DNA from: Lineolata rhizophorae
Lineage: Eukaryota > Ascomycota > Dothideomycetes > Lineolatales > Lineolataceae
Assembly: GCA_010093515.1 (NCBI GenBank)
Contig: MU001691.1
Span: 1 to 64,000, forward strand
Direction of reading: 5' to 3'
DNA length: 64,000 nucleotides
Below are positions 1 through 8,983 of this stretch, one piece after another (the first letter of the stretch is position 1; each line of letters starts with the position of its first letter). The translations under genes and the position numbers were made by a program. The notes beneath the pieces are model-generated. The model had not been told where the DNA came from. It searched no databases and saw nothing but the letters and a program-made list of their open reading frames with translations.

Positions 1-339
1 CAATTGAGAAAGGGCCAAGAGGAGCAGGCCAAGTTGACGGTGCTGGTGGCGGAGGAGCTCCGCCATCTCCGAGAGGCAAATGACATGCTCTCAAGACGTC
101 GGCAGCGCAAGAGGAAGCATATCAGCACTCAGAGACCTCTCAGCATGCTAGAAGGAAGGGAATTGGTCGATCATCCTGCCATTGAGGCTCAATTGCAGCA
201 AGAAATGCTGGTGGATGCACCCATCGCGGTGGGCGTCACCACCAAAAGAAGGCGATGTGGTCACTGTGGCATTGAAGGACACAACAGTCGGACATGTCAG
301 GCTGGTTCCCAAGCTGCTGGAGCTTCAAATGCTGCTTAA
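1..339 (+). mobile_element. C-terminal end of a pogo/Fot-type (Tc1-mariner) transposase, partial
   Basis: The frame is open from the window edge to a stop at 337-339. It shows a basic stretch (RRRQRKRKHI), then a linker, then a single zinc knuckle CGHCGIEGHNSRTC near the end. In fungi this order, a lysine/arginine-rich patch followed by a C-terminal CCHC knuckle, is typical of the tail of pogo-like DDE transposases. The catalytic DDE domain would lie upstream, outside the window, so activity cannot be judged. The first in-frame start-like codon is TTG, which fits an internal fragment. MULE-type transposases can carry a similar knuckle and are the main alternative. Confidence 0.6.
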
Positions 340-1063
340 AACGCTCGAATCCGATGAGTTTTGTTTGAGATATTGGCATTTTGCTGATGAAGATGCTGGT
401 GGGAGTGCCACTCGCTTGGGAATGCCACTCGCTTGTGGATTACGTTAATACTACTGTACGTGAATATATTAGGAGTAATCTAGTATAAGGTCCTTAGACC
501 CCGAATTATTTAAGGTCGCTTACCAACCCGGCGCGATTACTACTAACTAATACTTGATTATCTTAATAACCCCGCTCTATAAGCTATGAAAAATATTTCT
601 AGGACTAAATAGCCTCGTTTCCGCTTTCTACGGTACTATTTTTAGGTATTTTAAAGTCGTGGTAGGGGAGGAAGGCCGCGATATGATTATATACGCCCCC
701 GATGCGATTTTCACAGATTTGGCGGGATACGTTGGATCCAGAGCGTTTAAGGATGAACGTTGTGGACGCCTTCCAAACATGCATTTCAGAAAACATTTTG
801 CAGAGAGCGAGAGGACAAGGGAGCGTATGATCTGGCCTGTGCGGATCCAAACGACCGCAGACCATGTGTACGAAATAGATTGTGCCTTCGCACAGAGCAG
901 TTTTGTAGCCGCCTCAAGAACGCAGCGATCTTGTGACTGCTGCCATTCTTGGAATCTCGCAACTAGCCACCTTCCATCAATTTAGCTGAAGGTATACCTC
1001 ACGAGAGCAGAGTCAGACTATCATCAATTTCCTAACCAAAACCTTGCGCACAAAGAATGTGCA
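340..1063. other. Spacer with transposon end and TA-rich patch
   Basis: Just after the transposase stop, the 14-mer TGCCACTCGCTTGG/TGCCACTCGCTTGT occurs twice (about 407-420 and 423-436). This could be a subterminal repeat of the element's right end. Bases 440-650 are rich in TpA and poor in CpA, as expected of RIP. Bases 650-1,063 show no gene and probably include the 3' UTR of the following minus-strand gene. Confidence 0.4.
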
Positions 1064-4000
1064 TTAATCACCGCCAAAGACCAAAAGACTTTGGATATTG
1101 ATTCTGCCAAATCCACGTTGGCGCAACAATTCCCGACCACGGTGGACCGGGAACTCGGCCACGGTCATGATGCTGACATCCTCTAGGCCGATGCCAGCTT
1201 CATCCAATAGCTTTAGCACCGCACAAAGCGTCTCCCCTGTGGAGAACACATCGTCCACCACCACCAATGACTTGCCCCTAGGGACCACGTTCCGCTCTAT
1301 TTCGATCCGCTTCTCTTTCGAACTGTTGGATGCTGAAGACGAGACATACGACGGCGACTTGATAACAGAAACGGTGGGTGGAGGGAGCTTGCCAGCTTCG
1401 CGAATCAGCACCAAAGGCACATCGACTCGCGAGGCCAACGCCGACGCATAGACAAAGCCGCCAACCTCGCAACACGCCACCGCATGGACTTTGGCCCAGT
1501 CACCGGTGAAGTGGGTTTGCAGCAGAGACGTGCATAGGGCCAGCCCACCCGGCTGCTGTGAGATGCCGAGCACGTGGCGGAACTCGATGCCCGGACGTGG
1601 GAAGTCGGGCACTGGGCGCACCATATTTGCCAGTCGCTCCAGGTCCTCGTGGAAAAGGGGAAGCAGGTAATGTTCGGCGAATCTTTTCGCCGCCTCGTTT
1701 CCGGCCGCATCATTGTCGAAGATGAGACTGGGCCGGTAGTCCGAGTCCGTCAATTTTGATCTGCTATCATTGCTGTCCTTGTTGTCGTCACCATCATCGT
1801 CGCCGCCGTGGCACTCTCGGCGAATCTGCCGCGTCTGTTTACTGGCTCGGACGTGAACCTCGAGTAGCCTGCTGTCGGGTACCAGATGCGATAAGGCTGC
1901 GACGGGCGCCACGTCTCTCATCCCGGAGATTAGCAGCACGTCCACATCTACGGCAGCGTACACCACATTCAAAAAATGCTCCTCGGGTAGCCGAGGTCGT
2001 CGTCGCACTTGTCCCTGGAAAAATGCGGTCAATGCTGGCCGGTGTTGCTCCTTGTAGACACGATCCCAAAGCAGGCGGCTCAGGTCGGCACCGGTAGCCT
2101 CCGCGTATTCGCGCTTGGTCGCATCGCTAATGCTGACTGCACGCACTGTAAGGCTCTTCTGGGTGCATCTGATGAACACGGAGGCCCAGACGTCGGCACA
2201 ATAGTCCTTGCCGGTGCAGCTTTCGCCCGTGACAAGAATGATAAGCTTCGGTTGCATAGGCGCTTTCGGAAGCGGGCAGGCGAAAGCCAGCACGTTATGC
2301 GGGTCCAAGCTGTGTTTGAGACGGGCCAGGCGCGGCCGGTTCGGTCCAAAAGCCTTGGCCGCCAGCGCGGCGTCCCGGGGGTCCGGCCCAAGGTCGGCGC
2401 CGTAAGCTCCGCTACTCAAGGACAACAAGTCCCCGACTACGTTGTAAACCCACCGCACGGCAGATCGTGCGGCTTCGGTGCCATCTTGGTCGCGGGGCCA
2501 GACACCGGTTACGACGCAGGCAAAGTCCCAGTCTCGACAGCCAAAGGCAGTGGCATCGGCCGCAACGTTGCCGACCGCTCCTCCACCTTGCAGCAGATGG
2601 AGATAGCAGAGTGGCGAGGGGCGAGTCTCAACGGCCGCCACCAAGCGGTCGACAATGTTCGCTTCTCCGATGCGTTTTAAGAATATACATCTCTTGAATG
2701 AGGAGGTCTTGCCGCCGCCGTGCCCGCCGTGCATCCTGGACACATACATCTCGGTCTCGAACAAACCGACGCCGTCCACTGCCTTGAAACCGTCCCCCAG
2801 CCCCCAAATTGCATCCACGGGCGCGTGTGCGGGTGTTGTAAAGTTGAGCTTAGTCGTAGATTCGAACATGGCCACGCCAAGATGCAGCTGGCCGGCGTCC
2901 CAGTACAGATACGCGTCTGCAGAACAGTTCTGGGGGAGCTTCCTGCCGACGAGGTTATCAAAGTCTCTGAGCCTGAGCCGCGCCTCGAGGTTGTCGCTTA
3001 GCGGGACCACCCAGTTTCGAGTCAAGTAGGTTGGAGCCGCATAAGCCTTGAAAGTCACGCTGACAACGATGCCAAAGTTGGTCCCGGCGCCTTTCATAGC
3101 CCATAACAGATCCTGTTCGTTTTCCGGGCGAACGACACCGGCCGGCCGGTGTGGCCTTGGTACACGGCCGACGCAGAGGATCTGGCCAGAGTCGACGCTG
3201 ACCATAATGGCACCGACAATGGCATCGCATGCGAGCCCGTGCAACCTAGCCAGGTGCCCGATGCCGCCTTGTAGCCACAGCCCCGCACCTACGCTTGGGC
3301 GAGCCCCCAGGGGTACTGTCACGCCCGCCGCCATGGTCTTGTGGATGATATCCCCCGTCTTGCAGCCGGCCTCGGCGACGACCAAGGGACCGGAACCGGA
3401 ATCGGAATCTCCTACGTCCTCTCCCGCCGTGAGAATGTTTACTTGGTCAAAGGCGCCCATGTCGACGGAGAGAACGTTGGGCCAGAGGCAGTGGTCACTA
3501 TGACCCCCGCCGACGACGGTTAGGCCGACCCCGTGCTTCAGAGCCCATCGAACACACTGCTGGACTTGTTGGACCTCTGTCGGCCTAATAATCGAGGCGG
3601 GCCGGTGGAGGCGAGCCTCCCGGTTTTTAACCGTCTCGTCCCCCTTCACTAATGTCACCTGGGCCGTCAGCTCCGGCAACGTGGTGGCATGTTGGGTAAA
3701 GGCCGCCATGATGTTGGGCGAGCTGAATAAGAGATGGTCTGAGTGAGCTTCCTCGCGACGGCCTAGGGCGCGGCACTCCTTGCGCCAATCGACTCGGATA
3801 GCGTTGTCGACGTCCATATCCTGCATGACAAACCCCGCGACGAAAGGAGCAAAACTGTCCAGCACTTCATCGTTATCCGCGATGCAAACGACTCCAGTAG
3901 GGAAAGAAGCCGTTCGATGGCACACTAAGCCGTCGAGGCGCAGAGCCCCGTCGCGATGAAAAACCACTACCATTCCGCCTTGTGGCCATTCAACAAGCAG

Positions 4001-4546
4001 TTCCAGCGCTCGTTCGATGAATCTGCGTTTGGGCTTCATGCCGTACATGCTGTGGCAGAATAGGATGATGTCGTATTTTTCGTCATTATCCTTCGTACTA
4101 GTACTGGCACCGCTCTCTATGTTGTCCTGCAGAACGAATGGAATCCGATGGATGTCAGGCGGGTCTTGCATACAGGGCAGTGGGGACTCCGTCTCGCAGG
4201 TAGAGCAAAGCCATTCTTCCAACCTCGTCGCAAACAAGCCGTTAGGCTCGAATGCAGTGTATTTCCTGACCTTCTGTCTCAGACGGTCAGGAAGAAATCC
4301 AAGTAGGCTCTTCGGACCGGGTCCGATTTCCAGCACCGAAATATCGATACGCGAGTTGAAGAGAGGGATTAGCAGCTGAGATAGTTGAGGGATAATGAAG
4401 TCTTGGTACGTCGTCCATCCTGAGTCCCGCGCTAAGATTTCGAAGCCAGCGCTGTACTGTGTGTCGGACAACGGCTGCTTCGGAGACGATGTCGTTGCAT
4501 TGGCTTTCTGCCTGAGGGCCCGCTTTAATGACTCGAGGGTGGCCAT
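1064..4546 (-). CDS. Four-domain fusion: SAM methyltransferase, FAD-linked oxidase, PMK-like P-loop kinase, APRT-like domain
   Basis: One uninterrupted frame of 1,160 codons; I chose ATG at 4544-4546 because the frame upstream to 4672 has only a TTG. Counted from that ATG, the domains in order are as follows. A Rossmann methyltransferase spans about residues 25-300, with SAM motif VLEIGPGPKSLLG; it resembles histamine-N-methyltransferase-like fungal domains. A PCMH/BBE-type FAD oxidase spans about 310-755, with VVGGGHSDH containing the usual flavin-linking His; the Cys-Pro site that links FAD a second time in berberine-bridge enzymes reads GARPSVG, so only one link is predicted. A short BBE tail (SLDPHNVLAF) follows. 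A P-loop kinase spans about 765-960 (VTGESCTGKD, then KREYAEATG and YKEQHRP, the pattern of animal-type phosphomevalonate kinase). An APRT-like domain closes the protein (VPDFPRPGIEFR, then PRPP loop VVVDDVFSTGET). Substrates are unknown. Each domain call is fairly sure; a joint pathway is inference. The divergent neighbour is GTP cyclohydrolase I. Confidence 0.85.
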   Translation of the reverse strand: MATLESLKRALRQKANATTSSPKQPLSDTQYSAGFEILARDSGWTTYQDFIIPQLSQLLIPLFNSRIDISVLEIGPGPKSLLGFLPDRLRQKVRKYTAFEPNGLFATRLEEWLCSTCETESPLPCMQDPPDIHRIPFVLQDNIESGASTSTKDNDEKYDIILFCHSMYGMKPKRRFIERALELLVEWPQGGMVVVFHRDGALRLDGLVCHRTASFPTGVVCIADNDEVLDSFAPFVAGFVMQDMDVDNAIRVDWRKECRALGRREEAHSDHLLFSSPNIMAAFTQHATTLPELTAQVTLVKGDETVKNREARLHRPASIIRPTEVQQVQQCVRWALKHGVGLTVVGGGHSDHCLWPNVLSVDMGAFDQVNILTAGEDVGDSDSGSGPLVVAEAGCKTGDIIHKTMAAGVTVPLGARPSVGAGLWLQGGIGHLARLHGLACDAIVGAIMVSVDSGQILCVGRVPRPHRPAGVVRPENEQDLLWAMKGAGTNFGIVVSVTFKAYAAPTYLTRNWVVPLSDNLEARLRLRDFDNLVGRKLPQNCSADAYLYWDAGQLHLGVAMFESTTKLNFTTPAHAPVDAIWGLGDGFKAVDGVGLFETEMYVSRMHGGHGGGKTSSFKRCIFLKRIGEANIVDRLVAAVETRPSPLCYLHLLQGGGAVGNVAADATAFGCRDWDFACVVTGVWPRDQDGTEAARSAVRWVYNVVGDLLSLSSGAYGADLGPDPRDAALAAKAFGPNRPRLARLKHSLDPHNVLAFACPLPKAPMQPKLIILVTGESCTGKDYCADVWASVFIRCTQKSLTVRAVSISDATKREYAEATGADLSRLLWDRVYKEQHRPALTAFFQGQVRRRPRLPEEHFLNVVYAAVDVDVLLISGMRDVAPVAALSHLVPDSRLLEVHVRASKQTRQIRRECHGGDDDGDDNKDSNDSRSKLTDSDYRPSLIFDNDAAGNEAAKRFAEHYLLPLFHEDLERLANMVRPVPDFPRPGIEFRHVLGISQQPGGLALCTSLLQTHFTGDWAKVHAVACCEVGGFVYASALASRVDVPLVLIREAGKLPPPTVSVIKSPSYVSSSASNSSKEKRIEIERNVVPRGKSLVVVDDVFSTGETLCAVLKLLDEAGIGLEDVSIMTVAEFPVHRGRELLRQRGFGRINIQSLLVFGGD

Positions 4547-5080
4547 TTCAGTTCGTCCGGGCGCGCGAGTACCTCGCACGACGGCGACGTCGGTTGATGT
4601 GGGCCTTGTTGAGGTCAACCGCCATATATTGAAGCGGACTGATGAAGCAGTGAAAGGAGGGTTTGACTGCAAGAGCGGGGAACCTCGGCGCAGCAGCGTT
4701 ACACCAGACTGGGATGCGTTTGTGCCCGGTACATGAATATGGGCAGGCCGGGCCGTCTATGATCCACATGATGGGCGTAGCCATCTCTGACCCGCCAAAA
4801 CATGCACATGGGCCATCGACATCATCCAGGCCAGTGCAAGTTTGATTTCATTCGTCATTGAACAACACTAATACATATACCCCAAAAGCCGCCGCCTACC
4901 GTCCGAAAACTCCCCGCCATAGATCCACCGCTGTTGCCTCTGAGCCAACCTACCGAGGCTCGCGACAAGAAAGAGAGAGACTCTCTGTATGCGCAGATAC
5001 AGAACTCGGACCAGGGTCGCCAGGTCGTGAACTTCGACGGACCGAACGGATACTTCCCGAAATCATCCGCAAGCGCGAAT
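4547..5080. promoter_or_regulatory. Shared divergent promoter of the fusion gene and GTP cyclohydrolase I
   Basis: About 0.4-0.5 kb separates the two start regions, and the genes point away from each other. No clear TATA box is visible. The GTP cyclohydrolase frame continues upstream of its first in-frame ATG (5081) with sequence resembling the usual fungal N-terminus (DSLYAQIQ, NGYFPK). Part of this stretch may therefore be coding through a missed upstream exon, or be read from a non-ATG start. Confidence 0.45.
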
Positions 5081-5949
5081 ATGGATGGCAGCAACGGCTG
5101 CGAGACACATCAGATGGCACCTAGCGAGATCGACGTAGAAGGGTACAACGAGCGCAGTCCTACGACACCATTGGCTACAAGCCGCGCACAGAGCCCCTTC
5201 ATCCAGCACCCCACTATCGATTTTGATGGCTTGAGTTGGCCAAGTAGGTAGATCTCCTGGCGGAAGACCACAGGCTAACTAACAGATCCAAGGTCGAGGA
5301 ACACTCCAGAGGAAGGAGGCGACCGAGAAGGAAAAGGAAGAATGTCTAGCCAAGCTGTCAGGCGCTGTAAGGACGATCCTGGAATGCGTGGGCGAGGACC
5401 CTGACCGAGAGGGCCTGCTTAACACTCCAGAGCGCTATGCGAAGGCCATGCTCTTCTTCACAAAAGGCTACGAAGAGAACCTAAGTATCATCGTGAACGG
5501 CGCCATGTTTCATGAAGAGCACGATGAGATGGTAATCGTGAAAGACATTGAGTTCTTTTCGCTTTGCGAGCACCACCTCGTGCCATTCGCTGGGAAGGTA
5601 TGATTACTGTCTCCTTTCCTGGTCTATTATAGGCTCATAACGCCAGATGCACATCGGATACATCCCCAACCGTCGAGTAATTGGCCTCTCCAAGATCGCT
5701 AGAATAGTCGAAATGTTCTCGCGGCGACTTCAAGTCCAGGAACGGCTCACAAAGCAGGTCGCCCTTGCCCTCTCCGAAATGCTCCAGCCGCAAGGCATCG
5801 GCCTCGTTGTAGAGTCCAGCCATCTCTGCATGGTGATGCGTGGGGTGCAGAAGACTGGAGCAATTACCACCACCAGTTGCATGCTCGGCGGCTTGAGGTC
5901 GACCGCTAAAACGAGGGAGGAGTTTTTGAACCTCATCAGCCGAAAATAA
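5081..5949 (+). CDS. FOL2: GTP cyclohydrolase I
   Basis: Converts GTP to 7,8-dihydroneopterin triphosphate, the first step of folate and tetrahydrobiopterin synthesis, in the cytosol. Exons are 5081-5243, 5293-5597 and 5647-5949; introns are 49 bases each. The first intron's acceptor is chosen at 5291-5292 because it restores the conserved WPSRGT junction. The product is 256 residues from the first in-frame ATG. Zinc and catalytic residues are present in [10 protein letters not shown] and [10 protein letters not shown], as is the GLSKIAR segment. The N-terminus is uncertain: fungal homologs are longer, and homologous-looking codons continue upstream to about 4934 without an ATG. The C-terminal part ([15 protein letters not shown]) differs slightly from the usual CMLGCMRSSAK form. 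That leaves open whether this is the housekeeping copy or a paralog serving the adjacent fusion gene. Confidence 0.92.
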
Positions 5950-6918
5950 AACTGCACATTTATACTATCCTGAGCTACGAGCTACTTCTGGAGGAGATAT
6001 CGACTATCGAGGTACTGCAGACGGAATGTGGACATAGATACACAACAACTGCTACTAGGGCTTGAGCAGCCAAGTCTGTTGCCATGTATTAAGAATACCA
6101 GGACTGCTTGCTTCTACAATTAAGCCTACTACCACATTCCAACTGTAGAATAGTGACACATCGATCAAATCTTCAAAGACTTGCGAGGCCGACTTCAGAG
6201 GTCTCGTGAAACTGGAAGGAATAGTTGTACACAGACCATTACACCGCCAGCTTCAATTTTTTTTTAGGAGGTATGATGAGAATGGTTAAAATATTCGACG
6301 CAAGGGATCAGAATGATTTCGTTCAAGTTGAATGATCGCGGGACGGTTGGCACGGATCAGGTGGGGACGCAATCCTGTCCAATGCCGAACTTTTTCTGGC
6401 ACCTGCTCAACCTGCTGAGCTAGAATTCGATTCTATTGGTCGACATCCACTCATGCACACCTCAAGAGCTGTAACGAGCGATCCTGGTGACCAAAGCCAC
6501 TGTGTGACGGACTGGGCGTTGATGAGACGGCGCAGACTATTGACCGGTGATTCTGACCACTGATTTCGTAACACGCCAGCTTCTAGTCTTTCTGCACCGC
6601 ACATCTTACGTTGTGTAACAATTAAAACTTTTAGTGTTGGGACAACAGCCCACCAATGATGCTCATCGCCGATCTAATGCTTGTTAAGGTGGCGACAGGG
6701 GATACGACAGGGCACAGGGTTTGAGCAAGGGTGCAGCCATCGACAAGCATCACTGGTAGCAGTCGTCCCAATGCCGGAAGCTTGACTGTTGTACGCGGAA
6801 GCACAAGGAGCGTGATGCGTTATCAAATTACAGGTCAGAGTTGCCGGTCAATTATTCACACTGTCTAATCAATGCCCAGCCCATCACATAATCGCCGCAA
6901 ACCAACCGAACACGAAGT
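5950..6918. other. Spacer, no gene recognised
   Basis: Mixed composition with a run of nine T at about 6258. No frame resembles a known family. It holds the 3' UTR of GTP cyclohydrolase I. Confidence 0.4.
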
Positions 6919-7642
6919 ATGTACCGCGCCGGCGTCTTTGTGGATCAGGTAGTGGCTGTTTTAGATGAACCACAAGCTGCTGCACAACTTGCTGGGCTAG
7001 TATCGACATTCTGGGCCTAATCGCGAAGAAATGCACGCGAAGAAATGCACGCGAGTGCTCACTTGAGGGTGATTGGAAGGCCAGTCTGAACGGCCTCGTG
7101 AGGAGCTTAACGGACTTTTGGCCGGGCGCGCTGAAGACGCACGTGTCTGAGAAAGGTAACTTCCTCGCAATGCTAGAAGATCTCTTAGACCACATGCTAA
7201 CCTTATATAATAGTCTGGAATGAATGGGAGTCTTATTAATGCGCAGAATCAGGCCGCCATAAGTGGTGCTTCCATGCTCACGATCTTGAAGGATCTCAGT
7301 CATCAAGCGGTATGGAATGCGAGCTCGGACTCTAACTCCGGGTCTTATATGCAGGGCCTGGAGTTCATGTCGCCGTCCTCAACGCAATCAGCGATGCAAT
7401 CCAGTCCGGCACTCCGTTCCTCTATCGTAACAGAGGGCCCTTTACACGAGTTGTGGGTGCATTTTGAGCATGAAGGTGCATATTATATGGATTTCTTTGA
7501 GTCCTGGCGCACTACACGTAAATGCGATGCGAGAGGGCTTGCGCACGTTCTAGCTCGGATAATAGAATGGGGCCGAGGAAGCTTCAAGGGCAGCGGCGTG
7601 GAAAAGTTGGACAAAATCCAGAGGTGTGGGGCTTTTGGATAA
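6919..7642 (+). pseudogene. Decayed gene of unknown family
   Basis: Protein-like stretches follow one another on the plus strand but in different frames: an ATG at 6919 opens MYRAGVFVDQVVAVLDEP; around 7080-7140 comes WKASLNGLVRSLTDFWPG; around 7360-7440 comes AVLNAISDAIQSGTPF; and 7465-7560 gives EHEGAYYMDFFESWRTTRK. Each has balanced amino-acid composition, whereas the intervening frames do not. This fits one inactivated gene rather than several small ones. I do not recognise the family. Unspliced introns could explain part of the frame changes. Confidence 0.35.
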
Positions 7643-7690
7643 CTGTCCACATGAGCAGGCATAGCTTCTAGTAATATATCGTACGAGGTC

Positions 7691-7747
7691 GGGCCTTCGG
7701 CCCTCCTTCGCTGCTCGCTTTGCGAGCAGGGGCCCGCTCCACGGGCC
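7691..7747. repeat. Three adjacent GC-rich hairpins
   Basis: GGGCC-TTC-GGCCC (7691-7703), CTGCTCGC-TTT-GCGAGCAG (7711-7729) and GGCCCG-CTCCA-CGGGCC (7731-7747) are perfect short palindromes arranged head to tail in otherwise AT-rich DNA. They look like part of a repeat or mobile element, but no family is assigned. Confidence 0.7.
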
Positions 7748-7890
7748 TTCCACTACCGCCTGTTCGGCGCGGAAAAGCTTCTACTCGACTGCTAAAATTC
7801 GAATTGCGCGGTGCAGTATTGTATAGCGTTGTATATAGTAATACCAGCGTCGTAGAGCAACGTGTAGAAAGGTAACGTAGAGGTAGTAGC

Positions 7891-8038
7891 GGAGAGGCAG
7901 TATAGCGATCTGGAGGCCGTATTACGTATAGCGATAGCATAGTAACTTCTAGTTGCAAGCAGAGCGTAGCGATCTAGAAGTTACTATGCTACTATCGCTA
8001 TACTTAATACAGCCTCTAGATCGCTGTGCTATCTCTCC
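7891..8038. repeat. Large imperfect inverted repeat (arms about 62 and 65 bases, loop 21)
   Basis: The left arm 7891-7952 and right arm 7974-8038 are reverse complements apart from a few substitutions and a 3-base gap. The innermost paired end reads GTAACTTCTAG / CTAGAAGTTAC. The DNA could extrude a cruciform, and a transcript would fold into a long hairpin. It sits immediately before the minisatellite. Confidence 0.85.
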
Positions 8039-8039
8039 G

Positions 8040-8460
8040 CCCTTAGATAGTATAGGTAGCACGCAGTAGAGCATAGGAGTATACAGAGCAATAGAGGAGC
8101 ATATAGCATAGGAGGAGCATACAGAGTAGTAGAGTGTACAGAGCATACAGAATATAGAGAATATACGTATATAGAATAGTAGAGCATATGGAGCAGTAGA
8201 GCAGTAGAGCACTGGAATATACAGCGCACAGAGCATACAGAGCACAGGAGTATGTAGAGCAGTAGAGAGCATACAGATTACAGGAGTATATTGAGCACAG
8301 GAGTATACAGAGCAGTAGAGCACTGGAGGAGCACATAGTATAGGAGCATAGTGCAGGAGCATAGTACAGGAGCATAGTACAGGAGCATACAGTACAGCAC
8401 ATAGCAAGGGTATAGCAAGGGCACAGCAAGGGCACAGCAAGGGCACGTAGCAGAGGAGTA
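8040..8460. repeat. Minisatellite built on GAGCATA/ACAG motifs
   Basis: Degenerate copies of GAGCATA-CAG and related motifs fill about 400 bases with strong purine bias on the plus strand. Cleaner blocks are a 13-base unit (AGTACAGGAGCAT) at about 8,345-8,390 and an 11-base unit (AGCAAGGGCAC) repeated about four times at about 8,402-8,446. Leucine/cysteine-rich open frames on the minus strand are a product of the repeat, not genes. Confidence 0.8.
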
Positions 8461-8875
8461 AGGAGAAGAGAGCGAACAGCAGAGCAATAGCACCGGAGGG
8501 TCTCCTTATATAGATATTGCTCCTATATCTAGACTTTTCCTAGTTCGTACGCATAAGACCTTCCTAGGCATAGAGCACTACAGAGCACGGTCTCAGCGGC
8601 GTAAAGCACGGTCTCTATATACAGCTATACGTCGGAAGTCGGTACGGAAAGTGACCGAACGATTAGGCTAATCAGAACACAACTTAACGGTGTGGAATTA
8701 TTTGGACTGAAGGAAGATGTATATAAGAAAAAGATAAAAAGATGATGATGATCTAGAGGTTTTCCATAGCATACCAATGAAATAAGGTTTGTCCGATGCG
8801 ACTACCGGCCGACGTAACTAAGCCTTGAGGGTAAATTGCCCCGCTTTTTGTAGAGGCGTATCTGAAGCTTATGCC
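8461..8875. other. Spacer after the minisatellite
   Basis: AT-rich and unassigned. It contains paired motifs such as CACGGTCTC (twice, about 8,586-8,615). No gene is seen. Confidence 0.35.
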
Positions 8876-8885
8876 TATATAAATA
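8876..8885 (+). promoter_or_regulatory. TATA box
   Basis: TATATAAATA lies about 100 bases before an ATG at 8984. It is followed by a CT-rich tract (about 8,910-8,930), a common arrangement at filamentous fungal start sites. The gene it would drive appears decayed. Confidence 0.5.
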
Positions 8886-8983
8886 GAGCCTTCCGTCCCG
8901 TAAATGCCCCCTGCTTTCTCCTTCTCCGCACCCGACGGCGAAAAACTTGATCTTTGTATTCAAGCCCAAACCTAACTCCGATC

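Noticed and set aside
4547-4672. Upstream 42-codon extension of the fusion protein
   Set aside because: It begins with TTG; the first ATG is at 4546, and the extra residues have no domain likeness.
7949-8493. Leucine/cysteine-rich open frames on the minus strand
   Set aside because: They are translations of the minisatellite in all frames; low complexity and no start or splice context.
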